Source: an uncultured Granulosicoccaceae bacterium (GTDB lineage Bacteria > Pseudomonadota > Gammaproteobacteria > Granulosicoccales > Granulosicoccaceae). From it: DNA of 45,897 bases. Shown here in pieces: positions 19,011 to 27,304 of the stretch. Position 1 is the stretch's first letter. Each line of letters starts with the position of its first letter. Location of the stretch: NCBI GenBank assembly GCA_938035125.1, contig CALHNS010000038.1, positions 1 to 45,897 on the forward strand, read 5' to 3'. Position numbers and translations under genes: made by a program. The notes under the pieces were generated by a model. It was not told where the DNA came from. It worked only from the letters and a program-made list of their open reading frames with translations, and searched no databases.

Positions 19011-19691
19011 TTGAGTGATCTAATGCATCAGCGATGGAATACAGTGAAAACCAAGCAATTGAGTCGTATAGCCTCGGTCAATCGTTCTGAAATTTTGTGG
19101 CTGAACACTCACGAATTTTTACCGGCAAAACCAGTACCTGGTGCGCAGTGCAGGCCATTAACCGGCAAGGATATGCAGCGGCTGTGTTTGGTTAAAGACT
19201 TTGGCATTGATGAACAACTAGCTGCTGATTTCGACAACCTAGGTTTTATCGGCTTCGGTATGTTTGTCAATGACAAACTGGCCGGGCTATCGTGCTTTGC
19301 TAGTGGAAATGTGCCCGCCCGTTATAATCGCGCAGCCGAACACCTAAACGGACTGGATATCACGCTACCACCTGGTACTCGTTATTTATTCAAATCGATT
19401 ATCTTGCCTGAGAATCGAGGATATCGATTGCATTCAGCCATAGTTCGATACGCTATAGAACACTTTGGTGTCGATACTGTTCACACGATTTTTACCCATG
19501 CTGACATTAACAATAAAGCGTTTTTGTCTAGCACATTAGATCAGGGCTTTGAGCGCACAACCACATCGGTTGAAGTTTGCGTTTTCGGAAAATCTTTTTA
19601 TCGTTTGCCTAAGCCAGTGGATTCAGTTACTGGCGAAATAGGACGCGACCGTGAAGACGATCGCGCCATAGTTATGAGCAAAGCGGCGTAA
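19011..19691 (+). CDS. GNAT-like acetyltransferase-fold protein, tentative
   Basis: A 226-residue protein. The segment from about residue 125 (LFKSIILPENRGYRLHSAI) and the following FTHADINNKAFLSS and GFERTT resemble the last strands and helices of GNAT N-acetyltransferases (acetyl-CoA loop, then the asparagine-containing helix). The acetyl-CoA loop is degenerate (RGYRLH rather than RGXGXG), so activity is uncertain. The substrate is unknown. The start is a TTG at 19011; an ATG at 19023 is an alternative, and neither has a good ribosome-binding site. The gene converges with the TRAP operon and appears to be transcribed alone. Confidence 0.6.
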   Translation: MSDLMHQRWNTVKTKQLSRIASVNRSEILWLNTHEFLPAKPVPGAQCRPLTGKDMQRLCLVKDFGIDEQLAADFDNLGFIGFGMFVNDKLAGLSCFASGNVPARYNRAAEHLNGLDITLPPGTRYLFKSIILPENRGYRLHSAIVRYAIEHFGVDTVHTIFTHADINNKAFLSSTLDQGFERTTTSVEVCVFGKSFYRLPKPVDSVTGEIGRDREDDRAIVMSKAA

Positions 19692-19746
19692 ATCACCGAA
19701 AACGATTTATCAATAATGCGTTTCAGTAAGCGCCATATAAAAAGAG

Positions 19747-21375
19747 TTACAAAAGCAGCGTAACGATCGGCGGCCAGATGAGTAGCACACTCAGCGCCAA
19801 CAACTGAATGCCGATAAACGGCAAGAAGCCACGGAATATATCGGTTAACGAAATATGCGCAGGGGCCACTGATTTTAAATAGAACGCAGCTGGCCCGAAC
19901 GGCGGTGATAGAAAACTTACCTGCATGTTCATACAAAATAAAACACCGAACCATATGGCCACGTGCTTAGGCTCTAACTGACCTATCAAGCCAATCTCTT
20001 CAATAGGAAGACGTTGAATGATGGGCAGAAACACGGGGATGATCAGAAGAACGATACCGACCCAGTCCATAAAAGCGCCCATGAACAGTAAGATCACCAT
20101 CATGATCAGGATAACGCCCATAGTGGGCATATCCGCACCCACAATCAACTGGGCAATATAGGTAGGACCACCTGCAAGCGTGTAAGCACCAGCGAGCGCA
20201 GCAGCACCGACGGTTACCCAGATAATGGTTCCGGTTGATCGCAAGGTGCGCATCAAGCTAACCCAAACCAGATCAACCGATGCTTCGCCGCGAAGTAGCG
20301 CAATGGTGAACACCGCTAACGCGCCCATGCCCGCTGCCTCTGTGATGCCGGTAATACCACCGTAGATTGATCCGAGCACAATAAAAATAACTGAAAACGG
20401 GGGCACTAAGCCTTTACCGTGATGCCAACCGAGCTTGGTTCGGCGGATGCCAAACACCACGAACATTAATAAGAAACACACCACCAAAATTCCAATGAAA
20501 TAGGGCAGGTGTTCCATCGTGCCCAACCCAGGTGGCTCGTAATCTTCAACTGTTGGATCATTTCGGCCAGTGACGGTTAAAAAGGCTAATCGAGCCAACA
20601 ATAACGTGGTGAATCCAGCAACAACAATGGATAAAAAGGCAAGAAATGCTTTCGCTTTTTCACCGCTGGGTAAATCGTCTTCTCGCGGTTCTGGCAACGG
20701 GGCTTGAGTAGGATCAAGCTGGGTGCGAATTATGATGTAGATGATGATGAAACTTGCCAACATAAACCCTGGAACGAAAGCTCCCGTGAATAAGCCTTTG
20801 ATGGATGTTTCTGTGATTAAGCCGAAAATAATCAAAACGATAGATGGCGGAATCATGGTGCCTAAAGAACCAGACGCACAAATGGTTCCGATGGCTAAAT
20901 TTTGGTTGTAACCTAACCGTAGCATTTGCGGCAAGGCGATCAGCCCGAGTAACACCACTTCGCCGCCGATAATTCCTGACATCGCCGCCATAAGAACCGC
21001 CATAAGCGAGGTAACAATGGCGATACCACCGCGTAAGCGACTCATCCAGAAATTTAAACTATCGTACATTTGCTTTGCAACGCCTGAGCGTTCTAGCAAT
21101 GCGGCCATAAAGATAAATAAGGGTACTGACAACAACACATACTCGGTCATCAAGTCGTAGACTTTTTGCGTCAGTATGTAGAGCGGGCCTGTTCCAGGCC
21201 TCCCTGTTAAGGTTCCCTCCCCAAAACTCATCGGATCAGTAAGTAGGTTGGGTTCGAACTTCATGATCATGACTAATGCAGCTAAAACAGCCGAAGCAAA
21301 TCCTAACGGCATGCCGATGGCCAGCATAAATACCAGTCCGATCACCAAGATAATTGAAATCGTACCGACGTCCAT
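19747..21375 (-). CDS. TRAP transporter large permease (DctM family)
   Basis: A 542-residue inner-membrane protein, the translocating subunit of a tripartite ATP-independent periplasmic transporter driven by ion gradients. It has more than a dozen hydrophobic segments and DctM landmarks such as GSLGTMIPPSI (about 160-170) and MDWVGIVLLIIP. It is about 110 residues longer than ordinary DctM because of a hydrophilic insertion in the middle (about 220-310, including LPEPREDDLPSG), as in the subgroup often annotated as mannitol/chloroaromatic transporters. The ATG shares its A with the stop of the small permease gene (TGATG). Confidence 0.92.
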   Translation of the reverse strand: MDVGTISIILVIGLVFMLAIGMPLGFASAVLAALVMIMKFEPNLLTDPMSFGEGTLTGRPGTGPLYILTQKVYDLMTEYVLLSVPLFIFMAALLERSGVAKQMYDSLNFWMSRLRGGIAIVTSLMAVLMAAMSGIIGGEVVLLGLIALPQMLRLGYNQNLAIGTICASGSLGTMIPPSIVLIIFGLITETSIKGLFTGAFVPGFMLASFIIIYIIIRTQLDPTQAPLPEPREDDLPSGEKAKAFLAFLSIVVAGFTTLLLARLAFLTVTGRNDPTVEDYEPPGLGTMEHLPYFIGILVVCFLLMFVVFGIRRTKLGWHHGKGLVPPFSVIFIVLGSIYGGITGITEAAGMGALAVFTIALLRGEASVDLVWVSLMRTLRSTGTIIWVTVGAAALAGAYTLAGGPTYIAQLIVGADMPTMGVILIMMVILLFMGAFMDWVGIVLLIIPVFLPIIQRLPIEEIGLIGQLEPKHVAIWFGVLFCMNMQVSFLSPPFGPAAFYLKSVAPAHISLTDIFRGFLPFIGIQLLALSVLLIWPPIVTLLL

Positions 21376-22229
21376 CAGCTTGCTCCTACGCTTTTCTTCA
21401 ACGCTTCTAATTCTTCTTTGTCCACCGCATCTTTCTCGGTGAGTTCATTGGGATCTCGGTTCCAATCGGCAATGAGATTCAATAAGGCTTGTAAACTGAT
21501 CAAACAAATGACGATTAATATGGTGGGCTGAATAGTGGCCGGAATAGGCGGATCGAACGCGGTGCCAAAGGTCTGCCATTTGTAGAACTTATTAATAAAG
21601 ACTTGTTTATAACTTCCGAATACCAAACAAGCTGCAAAAAACCAAAGTAAGGCTACCCAAATCACATCGCACACATGCTGCAACCACCTAGGCAGCATGT
21701 CGTAAATAATAAAAATTCGTATATGGCTACGTTGCTGCATGGCATAAACGCCGGAGAACATAAATACAAATCCTCCGATCCATAGCGTTAACTCATTGGC
21801 CCATAACGTTGGTCTTTCTAATGCGTATCGTAAAAACACCTCGAATAACATCACGCTGGTCATTGAGATGATAAGAATCATCACTATGCGACCAATAAAC
21901 ATAGCAATTCTATCGATGCGGCTATAGTGCTCAAATTCCATGGCGGCAGGAACGATGGTTCGGGTGCCAAGAATGAAAATAAAGGGAAGAAGAAACAGCG
22001 CGGCCAAATCAATAGCATCAGAGATTCCACCAAAGAGGCCCGGCATATCGGGGGTGACGTCTTTGCGCTTATGCATCTCTGTCATTTGCGTCGTTAAACT
22101 GGAATTATCTTCATGTGGCCAAAAATCCAGAATGTACGCCGGTGTGTGCCAAATGGCCCAACCTGCGCACAACACAAACATAAAAGGAACAATCCATTCC
22201 TTAATATTGCCGGGTTTTTCTTCTCTCAT
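21375..22229 (-). CDS. TRAP transporter small permease (DctQ family), long form
   Basis: A 284-residue membrane protein. After two extra hydrophobic segments (about 10-30 and 70-90), the four-helix DctQ core runs from about residue 105 (MFIGRIVMILIISM) with the family motif ANELTLWIGGFVFMF. Typical DctQ proteins are 160-200 residues, so this is the extended type that accompanies long DctM subunits. TGAGGAAAA precedes the ATG. It joins the large permease to form the membrane complex. Confidence 0.9.
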   Translation of the reverse strand: MREEKPGNIKEWIVPFMFVLCAGWAIWHTPAYILDFWPHEDNSSLTTQMTEMHKRKDVTPDMPGLFGGISDAIDLAALFLLPFIFILGTRTIVPAAMEFEHYSRIDRIAMFIGRIVMILIISMTSVMLFEVFLRYALERPTLWANELTLWIGGFVFMFSGVYAMQQRSHIRIFIIYDMLPRWLQHVCDVIWVALLWFFAACLVFGSYKQVFINKFYKWQTFGTAFDPPIPATIQPTILIVICLISLQALLNLIADWNRDPNELTEKDAVDKEELEALKKSVGAS

Positions 22230-22353
22230 TTTTCCTCACACAACTATAGCCAACGCCGCGCACTGCAGACAATGCCGCATCGCATCCAATCAAAACGATC
22301 AAACACGCACACACTGTCAAATATCTTTCACCATGTAGGCGTTACATACTAAA

Positions 22354-22379
22354 AGGGGCAGAACTCTCGTTCTGCCCCT
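22354..22379 (-). terminator. Strong hairpin between TRAP binding protein and permease genes
   Basis: A perfect 11-bp stem, AGGGGCAGAAC with GTTCTGCCCCT, closes a GAGA tetraloop on the minus strand and is followed by TTTTAGT. It lies after the binding-protein stop and before the small permease, and should terminate a large share of transcripts. Confidence 0.85.
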
Positions 22380-22402
22380 ATCGTTGTCATCCAAATTGGA
22401 TG

Positions 22403-23431
22403 TTACTCAACAGCACCGATACTCTTAAGAAAATCGAGGTGAGCGCTGAGCAGTTCTTTCGCTTCAGGCGTTGTTGCGTATTCTGTCCAAGTTTCAGCAA
22501 CGGCTGCACGATACTTAGCCATTTCTTCATCAGGCCATGTGTGCAAAGTAACGCCTGCTGCACGCATTTCTGCCGCCGCTTTTTGAATTTCAATGGCTTG
22601 TTTAGTCGTGGTTTTCAAAGCCAGTGACTGCATTGCCACTTTCATGATGCGCTTGTGCGCTTCAGGCATTTCGTCCCAGATGTCTTTACGACAAGCTAAG
22701 TGATCGGCAGGCATAGAGTGAAAGCCTGGGTAGTTAGTGTGCTTACCGATGTCGTATAAACCAAGGCCAACGTTGTTTGCCAAGGTGGACGCATCAGCGC
22801 CATCAATGATCCCTGTTTCCAAAGCGGTGAAGATTTCGTTGAAATCCATAACGATTGGCGATGCGCCTAACTTATCGAAGATGTTAGTGATAACGCCAGG
22901 AGGCGCTCGAAACTTCCAGCCGTCTAGATCATCTACGCCTTTAATCGGCGCTGTGGATACTAATGACTCGGGGCCAGGAATCCACCAGCCTACAAATTCC
23001 ATATCGTTCGGGTTGTAAAGCTTGTTCAAAGCCTCATAACCACCTGCGTGCAGTAACCAAGAATACTGCTCGTAAGGATCGGCGTAGCCACCGTTTAAAT
23101 CACCCGTGAATTGGAATGCTGGGTTCTTACCAACTTGGTATGCACCACCTGTCATGTCGCAATCAAGGATACCGGTTGCTGCTGCGTCAAATGTTTCCGC
23201 CGCTTTTACCACAGCGCCTGCGTAAAACATTTCAATCTCAATATCACCACCAGACATCACGGTAACGTCATCAATGAATTCTGCCGCTAGTGAGCCAGAC
23301 AAAGTTTCTGTGGCAAAGTGAGTTTGGATGCGCAGCTTGGTCTTTTCGCCATCTTGTGCCTGCGCTGTTCCCATAGTTAATGCCAACGCAATTGCGCTAG
23401 CCGTCAATGTTAGGGAAGTCTTTTTTAACAT
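22403..23431 (-). CDS. TRAP transporter substrate-binding protein (DctP family)
   Basis: A 342-residue periplasmic protein with a Sec signal peptide (about 1-25, ending TAQA before QDGEK). The DctP fold is shown by the carboxylate-binding region around WKFRAPPGVI, where the conserved Arg normally grips a carboxylate ligand, and by NEIFTALETGIIDGADA. GGAGAG stands 6 bases before the ATG. It is the first gene of the TRAP operon. Ligands of this subgroup are commonly 2-oxo acids or other carboxylates; the specific one cannot be read here. Confidence 0.92.
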   Translation of the reverse strand: MLKKTSLTLTASAIALALTMGTAQAQDGEKTKLRIQTHFATETLSGSLAAEFIDDVTVMSGGDIEIEMFYAGAVVKAAETFDAAATGILDCDMTGGAYQVGKNPAFQFTGDLNGGYADPYEQYSWLLHAGGYEALNKLYNPNDMEFVGWWIPGPESLVSTAPIKGVDDLDGWKFRAPPGVITNIFDKLGASPIVMDFNEIFTALETGIIDGADASTLANNVGLGLYDIGKHTNYPGFHSMPADHLACRKDIWDEMPEAHKRIMKVAMQSLALKTTTKQAIEIQKAAAEMRAAGVTLHTWPDEEMAKYRAAVAETWTEYATTPEAKELLSAHLDFLKSIGAVE

Positions 23432-23724
23432 TTAATCTCTCCAATAATGGTTTGCTCGTCTTGCGAGCTATTGATTTGGCGATAAGTCATATGTGATGCA
23501 ACGGTGAGCTCTGTGAACCTTCCGCTCGCCATTGTGTTATATGGTCTGATCACTTCCCCAATAGAAACATACACCGTGCAAAATAACAACTTAAATGAAT
23601 GACCAATGACGCTATATGCCTTGTTTAACAGGCATTTAATCGACACCAGCCGTTTGCATTCGTTTGTTTTTGGTCCGTCAAAATTGGAATTACCTTGCAA
23701 TTCGAACCCAAGGCTGCTGGCCGC
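23432..23724. promoter_or_regulatory. TRAP operon leader and upstream region, no gene
   Basis: A 293-base gap between the amidase 3' end and the TRAP binding-protein gene. It contains TGGTCTGATCA at 23542-23552, loosely like GntR/FadR-type half-sites, beside a possible TATAAC -10 element on the minus strand. No supported gene was seen. Confidence 0.35.
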
Positions 23725-25149
23725 TCAAGACACCAAAGCAGGGGGGCGTTTCTGAGGCCATTGTGTGGCGATGTGATATTGCTGGGCGAGTTGCAGCAAA
23801 GTAGCATCCGCGTGCTTAGCGCCGATAAGCTGCATGCCCATCGGTAACTGATTGGCTGAAAAACCCACCGGTACGTTTACCGCAGGCAAACCCACTAATG
23901 ATGCCGGCACCACCACTTCCATCCAGCGATGGTAGGTATCCATAGTGCGATCGTTGATTAGTTTTGGCCAAGGTAATGTCTTATCGAAGGGAAACACTTG
24001 GCTGCTCGGTAACACCAGCGCATCGTATTGGCTGAAAAGTTGAACCGTTTTAGCAAACCATTGTGCTCGCAGCGCACTCGCGTGAACGATATCGCTTGCG
24101 CTCAAAGCAAGACCCGTTTCTATTTCAAACACCGCTTCAGGTTTTAGTTGCGCTTTGGCCAATTCGTCTTGGTAGGTATCGCCTAAAGACGCAGCAATCG
24201 AAAGCCCTCTTAACTGAGTCCATGACGTCCACAGTTTTTCAAGATCAAGCGGCGCAGCTAAGTGCTCCACCTGATGGCCAGATTGTTCAAACACGCTAAG
24301 TGCCTGCTCACACAACGCAGTAACGCCTGGCTCCATAGGCAAAGCACCCTCCCAGTCCCCCAACCATCCAATGCGCATGCCACTAGGCGGTGCATCTGCG
24401 ATCGCCTGAGTGAAGGCTGGAGGCTTTGGCAACGAATGCGGGTGAGCCGATATTGGCCCTGCCATGACATCTAACAGCTGAGCAAGATCATTCGGTGTTC
24501 TTGCCATAGGCCCCACGGTGGACAACTGATGCATGAACACATCACCATCGGGCTCATTTGGCACCACCCCGTAGGTGGGCCTAAATCCGTACACATTACA
24601 AAATGCGGCCGGGTTTCTAAGCGAACCCATCATGTCCGAACCATCGGCTACGATCAGCATTCCAGAGGCCAATGCGGCCGCAGCCCCACCACTGGAACCT
24701 CCCGAGGTTTTATTTAGATCATAGGGTGTGGCGGTTTCACCATAGACACGATTGTAAGTCTGCGATCCGAAACCAAATTCTGGCGTGTTGGTTTTTCCAA
24801 TTATGATGGCGCCCGCAGCACGAATGCGCGCAGCAATGACATCGTCTTGGCCAGGCGTATTGCCTTTAAACAGTGGCGAACCGAAGGTGGTGACGATGTT
24901 TGCCACGTTCACCAAATCCTTTAATGCGATAGGGATCCCATGCAACGCGCCAGATATGGGTGTTTCATCAGCCCGTTTAGCTTGAGCGAGAAGATCCTCG
25001 TCATCTTGCAAAGCAACGATGGCGTTAATCTCAAGATTTTGTCGATGGATGCAGTGCAGGGTATCTTTCATAAACTGCTCATAGCTGTATTGCCTAGCGG
25101 CAACAAGCGCGTGCACCTCGGCGAGTGTGAAATCAATTCGATCAACCAC
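23725..25149 (-). CDS. Amidase (amidase signature family)
   Basis: A 474-residue enzyme hydrolysing a C-N amide bond. The Ser-cisSer-Lys triad is recognisable: Lys77 (IALKDLV), Ser152 (GGSSGG) and nucleophile Ser176 in GSDMMGS. The usual motif is GSDXGGS, so a Met replaces the first Gly, which may alter the oxyanion loop. No signal peptide. It lies upstream of the TRAP operon on the same strand, separated by 293 bases, so it may process or generate the TRAP ligand but likely has separate transcription. It is not an obvious GatA: no gatB or gatC is nearby. Confidence 0.9.
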   Translation of the reverse strand: MVDRIDFTLAEVHALVAARQYSYEQFMKDTLHCIHRQNLEINAIVALQDDEDLLAQAKRADETPISGALHGIPIALKDLVNVANIVTTFGSPLFKGNTPGQDDVIAARIRAAGAIIIGKTNTPEFGFGSQTYNRVYGETATPYDLNKTSGGSSGGAAAALASGMLIVADGSDMMGSLRNPAAFCNVYGFRPTYGVVPNEPDGDVFMHQLSTVGPMARTPNDLAQLLDVMAGPISAHPHSLPKPPAFTQAIADAPPSGMRIGWLGDWEGALPMEPGVTALCEQALSVFEQSGHQVEHLAAPLDLEKLWTSWTQLRGLSIAASLGDTYQDELAKAQLKPEAVFEIETGLALSASDIVHASALRAQWFAKTVQLFSQYDALVLPSSQVFPFDKTLPWPKLINDRTMDTYHRWMEVVVPASLVGLPAVNVPVGFSANQLPMGMQLIGAKHADATLLQLAQQYHIATQWPQKRPPALVS

Positions 25150-25260
25150 GGCACTTCCTCACAAAATCAATAACCTAAATTAGCCTCTTGACTAGTAGTT
25201 GGCCACCCATCCGTGAAATAGGTCAAAAAACACCCCTCAGAAATTGGCTTCAAAAAATGC

Positions 25261-25289
25261 TTGCAACCGATTGCAAAGCCGAACATAAT
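25261..25289 (+). promoter_or_regulatory. Sigma70-type promoter of the TIM-barrel/ABC operon
   Basis: TTGCAA and CATAAT are separated by 17 bases, about 54 bases upstream of the first gene. A LacI-type operator covers the -35 element. Confidence 0.6.
25262..25275. promoter_or_regulatory. LacI-family operator
   Basis: TGCAACCGATTGCA fits the LacI-family consensus TGNAANCGNTTNCA at every fixed position. It overlaps the -35 hexamer, so binding should repress the operon. The cognate regulator is not adjacent. Confidence 0.65.
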
Positions 25290-25342
25290 TGCTGGCATTA
25301 CGACGAAGGTATCCGTCTAGGCTCAACGCGACGAGGCGTTTT

Positions 25343-26182
25343 TTGCGTAGTTTCTGTCTAAATCATATGACCACACCAAAGATGAGCTTCCAAGAGCTTG
25401 TTGGCACCGCTGCTGCGCTCGGCTGCAAAGGTGTTGAGGTCAGAAACGATCTCAGTGGCGAGCTATTTGACGGCCTTGCTCCAGAAGATGCCAAAGCGAT
25501 CGCTTTGGAGCACGGTGTGCAAATTGAGGCCGTCGCAGAAGTGCCTGCTTTTAACGATGGCTCAAGCCGCGCATTAGACCAACTTCAAGAACTATCAGAG
25601 ATAGCCTCACGATGCGATGCATCCGGGGTTAGCTTAATTCCTTGGTTGGCTGATGATGCGAACGCATTCGATTCCTCGCTGATGTCTTGTGAAGTAGTTC
25701 AAGAGCAGCTTAGCCAAACACTGGTAGATTTTTCACCGATACTGGCGCAACACCAGCTCAAAGCCTTTATTGAACCTTTGGGGTTTAAACGTGCATCGAT
25801 TCGATTTAAATCTGACGTGGTCGCGGTAATAAAAGCCCAGCAGCTTGAGTCACAATTTAAGTTGGTGCACGATACTTTTCACCATCACTTAGCTCAGGAG
25901 CCTGATTTGTATCCTGAGTATACTGGCATTGTGCACGTATCCGGTGTCAGCCCGGTAAGCCCAGCCCCAGAGGAATTGAACGATTCCCACAGAGGCTTGG
26001 TTAACAGTGATGATACCTTGGGCAATCTTGAACAACTAACCAAACTCATGAGCAGCGGTTATCAGGGGCCAGTTTCTATTGAAGCCTTTGCACCCGCTGT
26101 TCACAATTTACAGGATCCGAAAAAGGATATTTTGGCTTGTTTAAACCATATTGGTCCAAGCACACAGGTGTTCGCTGCGTAA
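25343..26182 (+). CDS. TIM-barrel sugar isomerase/epimerase (IolI/IolE-like)
   Basis: A 279-residue protein of the xylose-isomerase-like TIM-barrel family. The N-terminus reads FCLNHMTTP, then GVEVRNDLSG; later strands carry LIPW, FIEPLGF, LVHDTFHHHL and SIEAF, where Glu, Asp and His would bind the metal. The start is taken as the TTG at 25343 because GAGG lies 5 bases before it and homologues begin just before the LNHMT segment; an upstream ATG frame start at 25289 falls within the promoter. It is the first gene of an operon with a rhizopine/inositol-type ABC importer, so it likely isomerises an inositol-derived or related sugar. The exact substrate is unknown. Confidence 0.82.
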   Translation: MRSFCLNHMTTPKMSFQELVGTAAALGCKGVEVRNDLSGELFDGLAPEDAKAIALEHGVQIEAVAEVPAFNDGSSRALDQLQELSEIASRCDASGVSLIPWLADDANAFDSSLMSCEVVQEQLSQTLVDFSPILAQHQLKAFIEPLGFKRASIRFKSDVVAVIKAQQLESQFKLVHDTFHHHLAQEPDLYPEYTGIVHVSGVSPVSPAPEELNDSHRGLVNSDDTLGNLEQLTKLMSSGYQGPVSIEAFAPAVHNLQDPKKDILACLNHIGPSTQVFAA

Positions 26183-26274
26183 TTGGATTGATTGGACTGT
26201 ATCGCCCTTTACGGGGCAAACCTTATCCGGCTTATACAAAGCGTGCACCGGACACACCCATTTGGAGAGATCTT

Positions 26275-27219
26275 ATGATGAAGAAAACTTTACTTTTAAC
26301 CGCAGGTTTAGCCACATTCGTGGCAGGTCCTGCACTAGCGACCACTATCGGTGTTTCAATTGCAAACTTCGATGACAACGGTCTAACCATCATGCGTAAC
26401 GGCATGAGTGAGCACTTGGCCACTCTAGATGGTGTTGAGCTGCAGATGGAAGATGCGCAAGAAGATGTTGCACGTCAACTTGATCAGATCAATAACTTCG
26501 TTGCATCTGGCGTAGATGCCATCATCGTAAACGCGGTGGACACTGACGCAACTGAAGCGATGAGTAATGCAGCTAATTCTGCTGGCATTCCATTGGTTTA
26601 CGTTAACCGTCAACCTGGCAACATGGCGTCTTTGCCAGATGGCCAGGCGTTCGTAGCGTCTAACGAAATCGAGTCAGGCACTTTAGCCGCTTTCCGCATG
26701 TGCCAAGATTTACGTGCAGCAGGCAAGTCTGGTGGTGCAACGGCTTACATGCTAATGGGTCGCTTGTCTAACCAAGCAGCTGTTCAGCGTTCTAAAGATT
26801 TCCATGACGTGATTGGCATGGACATGTGTAACTTCATTACTTTGATCGATGAGCAATCAGCGAACTGGTCACGTGACGAAGCTCAAGACATGATGACTAA
26901 CTGGATCGCATCAGGCGAGCCTTTTGACGCTGTTTTCGGTAACAACGACGAAATGGCTATCGGCGCTATCCAAGCAATGAAAGCTTCTGGCATTGCAATG
27001 GAAGATGTTGTAGTAGGTGGTGTTGATGCAACTCCTGATGCATTAGTTTCTATGCAAGCGGGTGAAATGGACGTAACGGTATTCCAAGACCTTGCTGGTC
27101 AAGGTGCAGGCTCTATCGATACAGCGATCAAGCTGGCTGCTGGTGAATCTGTTGACAAGACAGTTTTCATCCCATTCAAGCTAGTTACTCCTGAAAACGT
27201 TGAAGACTTCCTGAACTAA
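26275..27219 (+). CDS. Sugar ABC transporter substrate-binding protein, rhizopine/inositol-binding type
   Basis: A 314-residue periplasmic-binding protein of the ribose/galactose-type family with a signal peptide (about 1-22, ending PALA before TTIGVS). Segments such as DAIIVNAVDTDAT, YVNRQPG and FGNNDEMAIGA match rhizopine/inositol-binding proteins I recall from alphaproteobacteria. The ATG at 26275 has GGAGAG six bases upstream; an in-frame start at 26137 lies within the preceding gene. It presumably captures inositol or a derivative. A terminator-like hairpin follows. Confidence 0.9.
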   Translation: MMKKTLLLTAGLATFVAGPALATTIGVSIANFDDNGLTIMRNGMSEHLATLDGVELQMEDAQEDVARQLDQINNFVASGVDAIIVNAVDTDATEAMSNAANSAGIPLVYVNRQPGNMASLPDGQAFVASNEIESGTLAAFRMCQDLRAAGKSGGATAYMLMGRLSNQAAVQRSKDFHDVIGMDMCNFITLIDEQSANWSRDEAQDMMTNWIASGEPFDAVFGNNDEMAIGAIQAMKASGIAMEDVVVGGVDATPDALVSMQAGEMDVTVFQDLAGQGAGSIDTAIKLAAGESVDKTVFIPFKLVTPENVEDFLN

Positions 27220-27245
27220 GTTTCAGAAAGTTCTTAGTAAAACGA

Positions 27246-27276
27246 GGGCGGCCTCGCATTGTGAGCCGCCCTTTTT
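27246..27276 (+). terminator. Attenuator-like terminator between binding protein and permease genes
   Basis: GGGCGGC pairs with GCCGCCC, with partial pairing inside, and is followed by TTTTT. It lies 27 bases after the binding-protein stop. Confidence 0.8.
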
Positions 27277-27304
27277 CTTTGTACCTTTGAAGAACACTTA
27301 AAAC

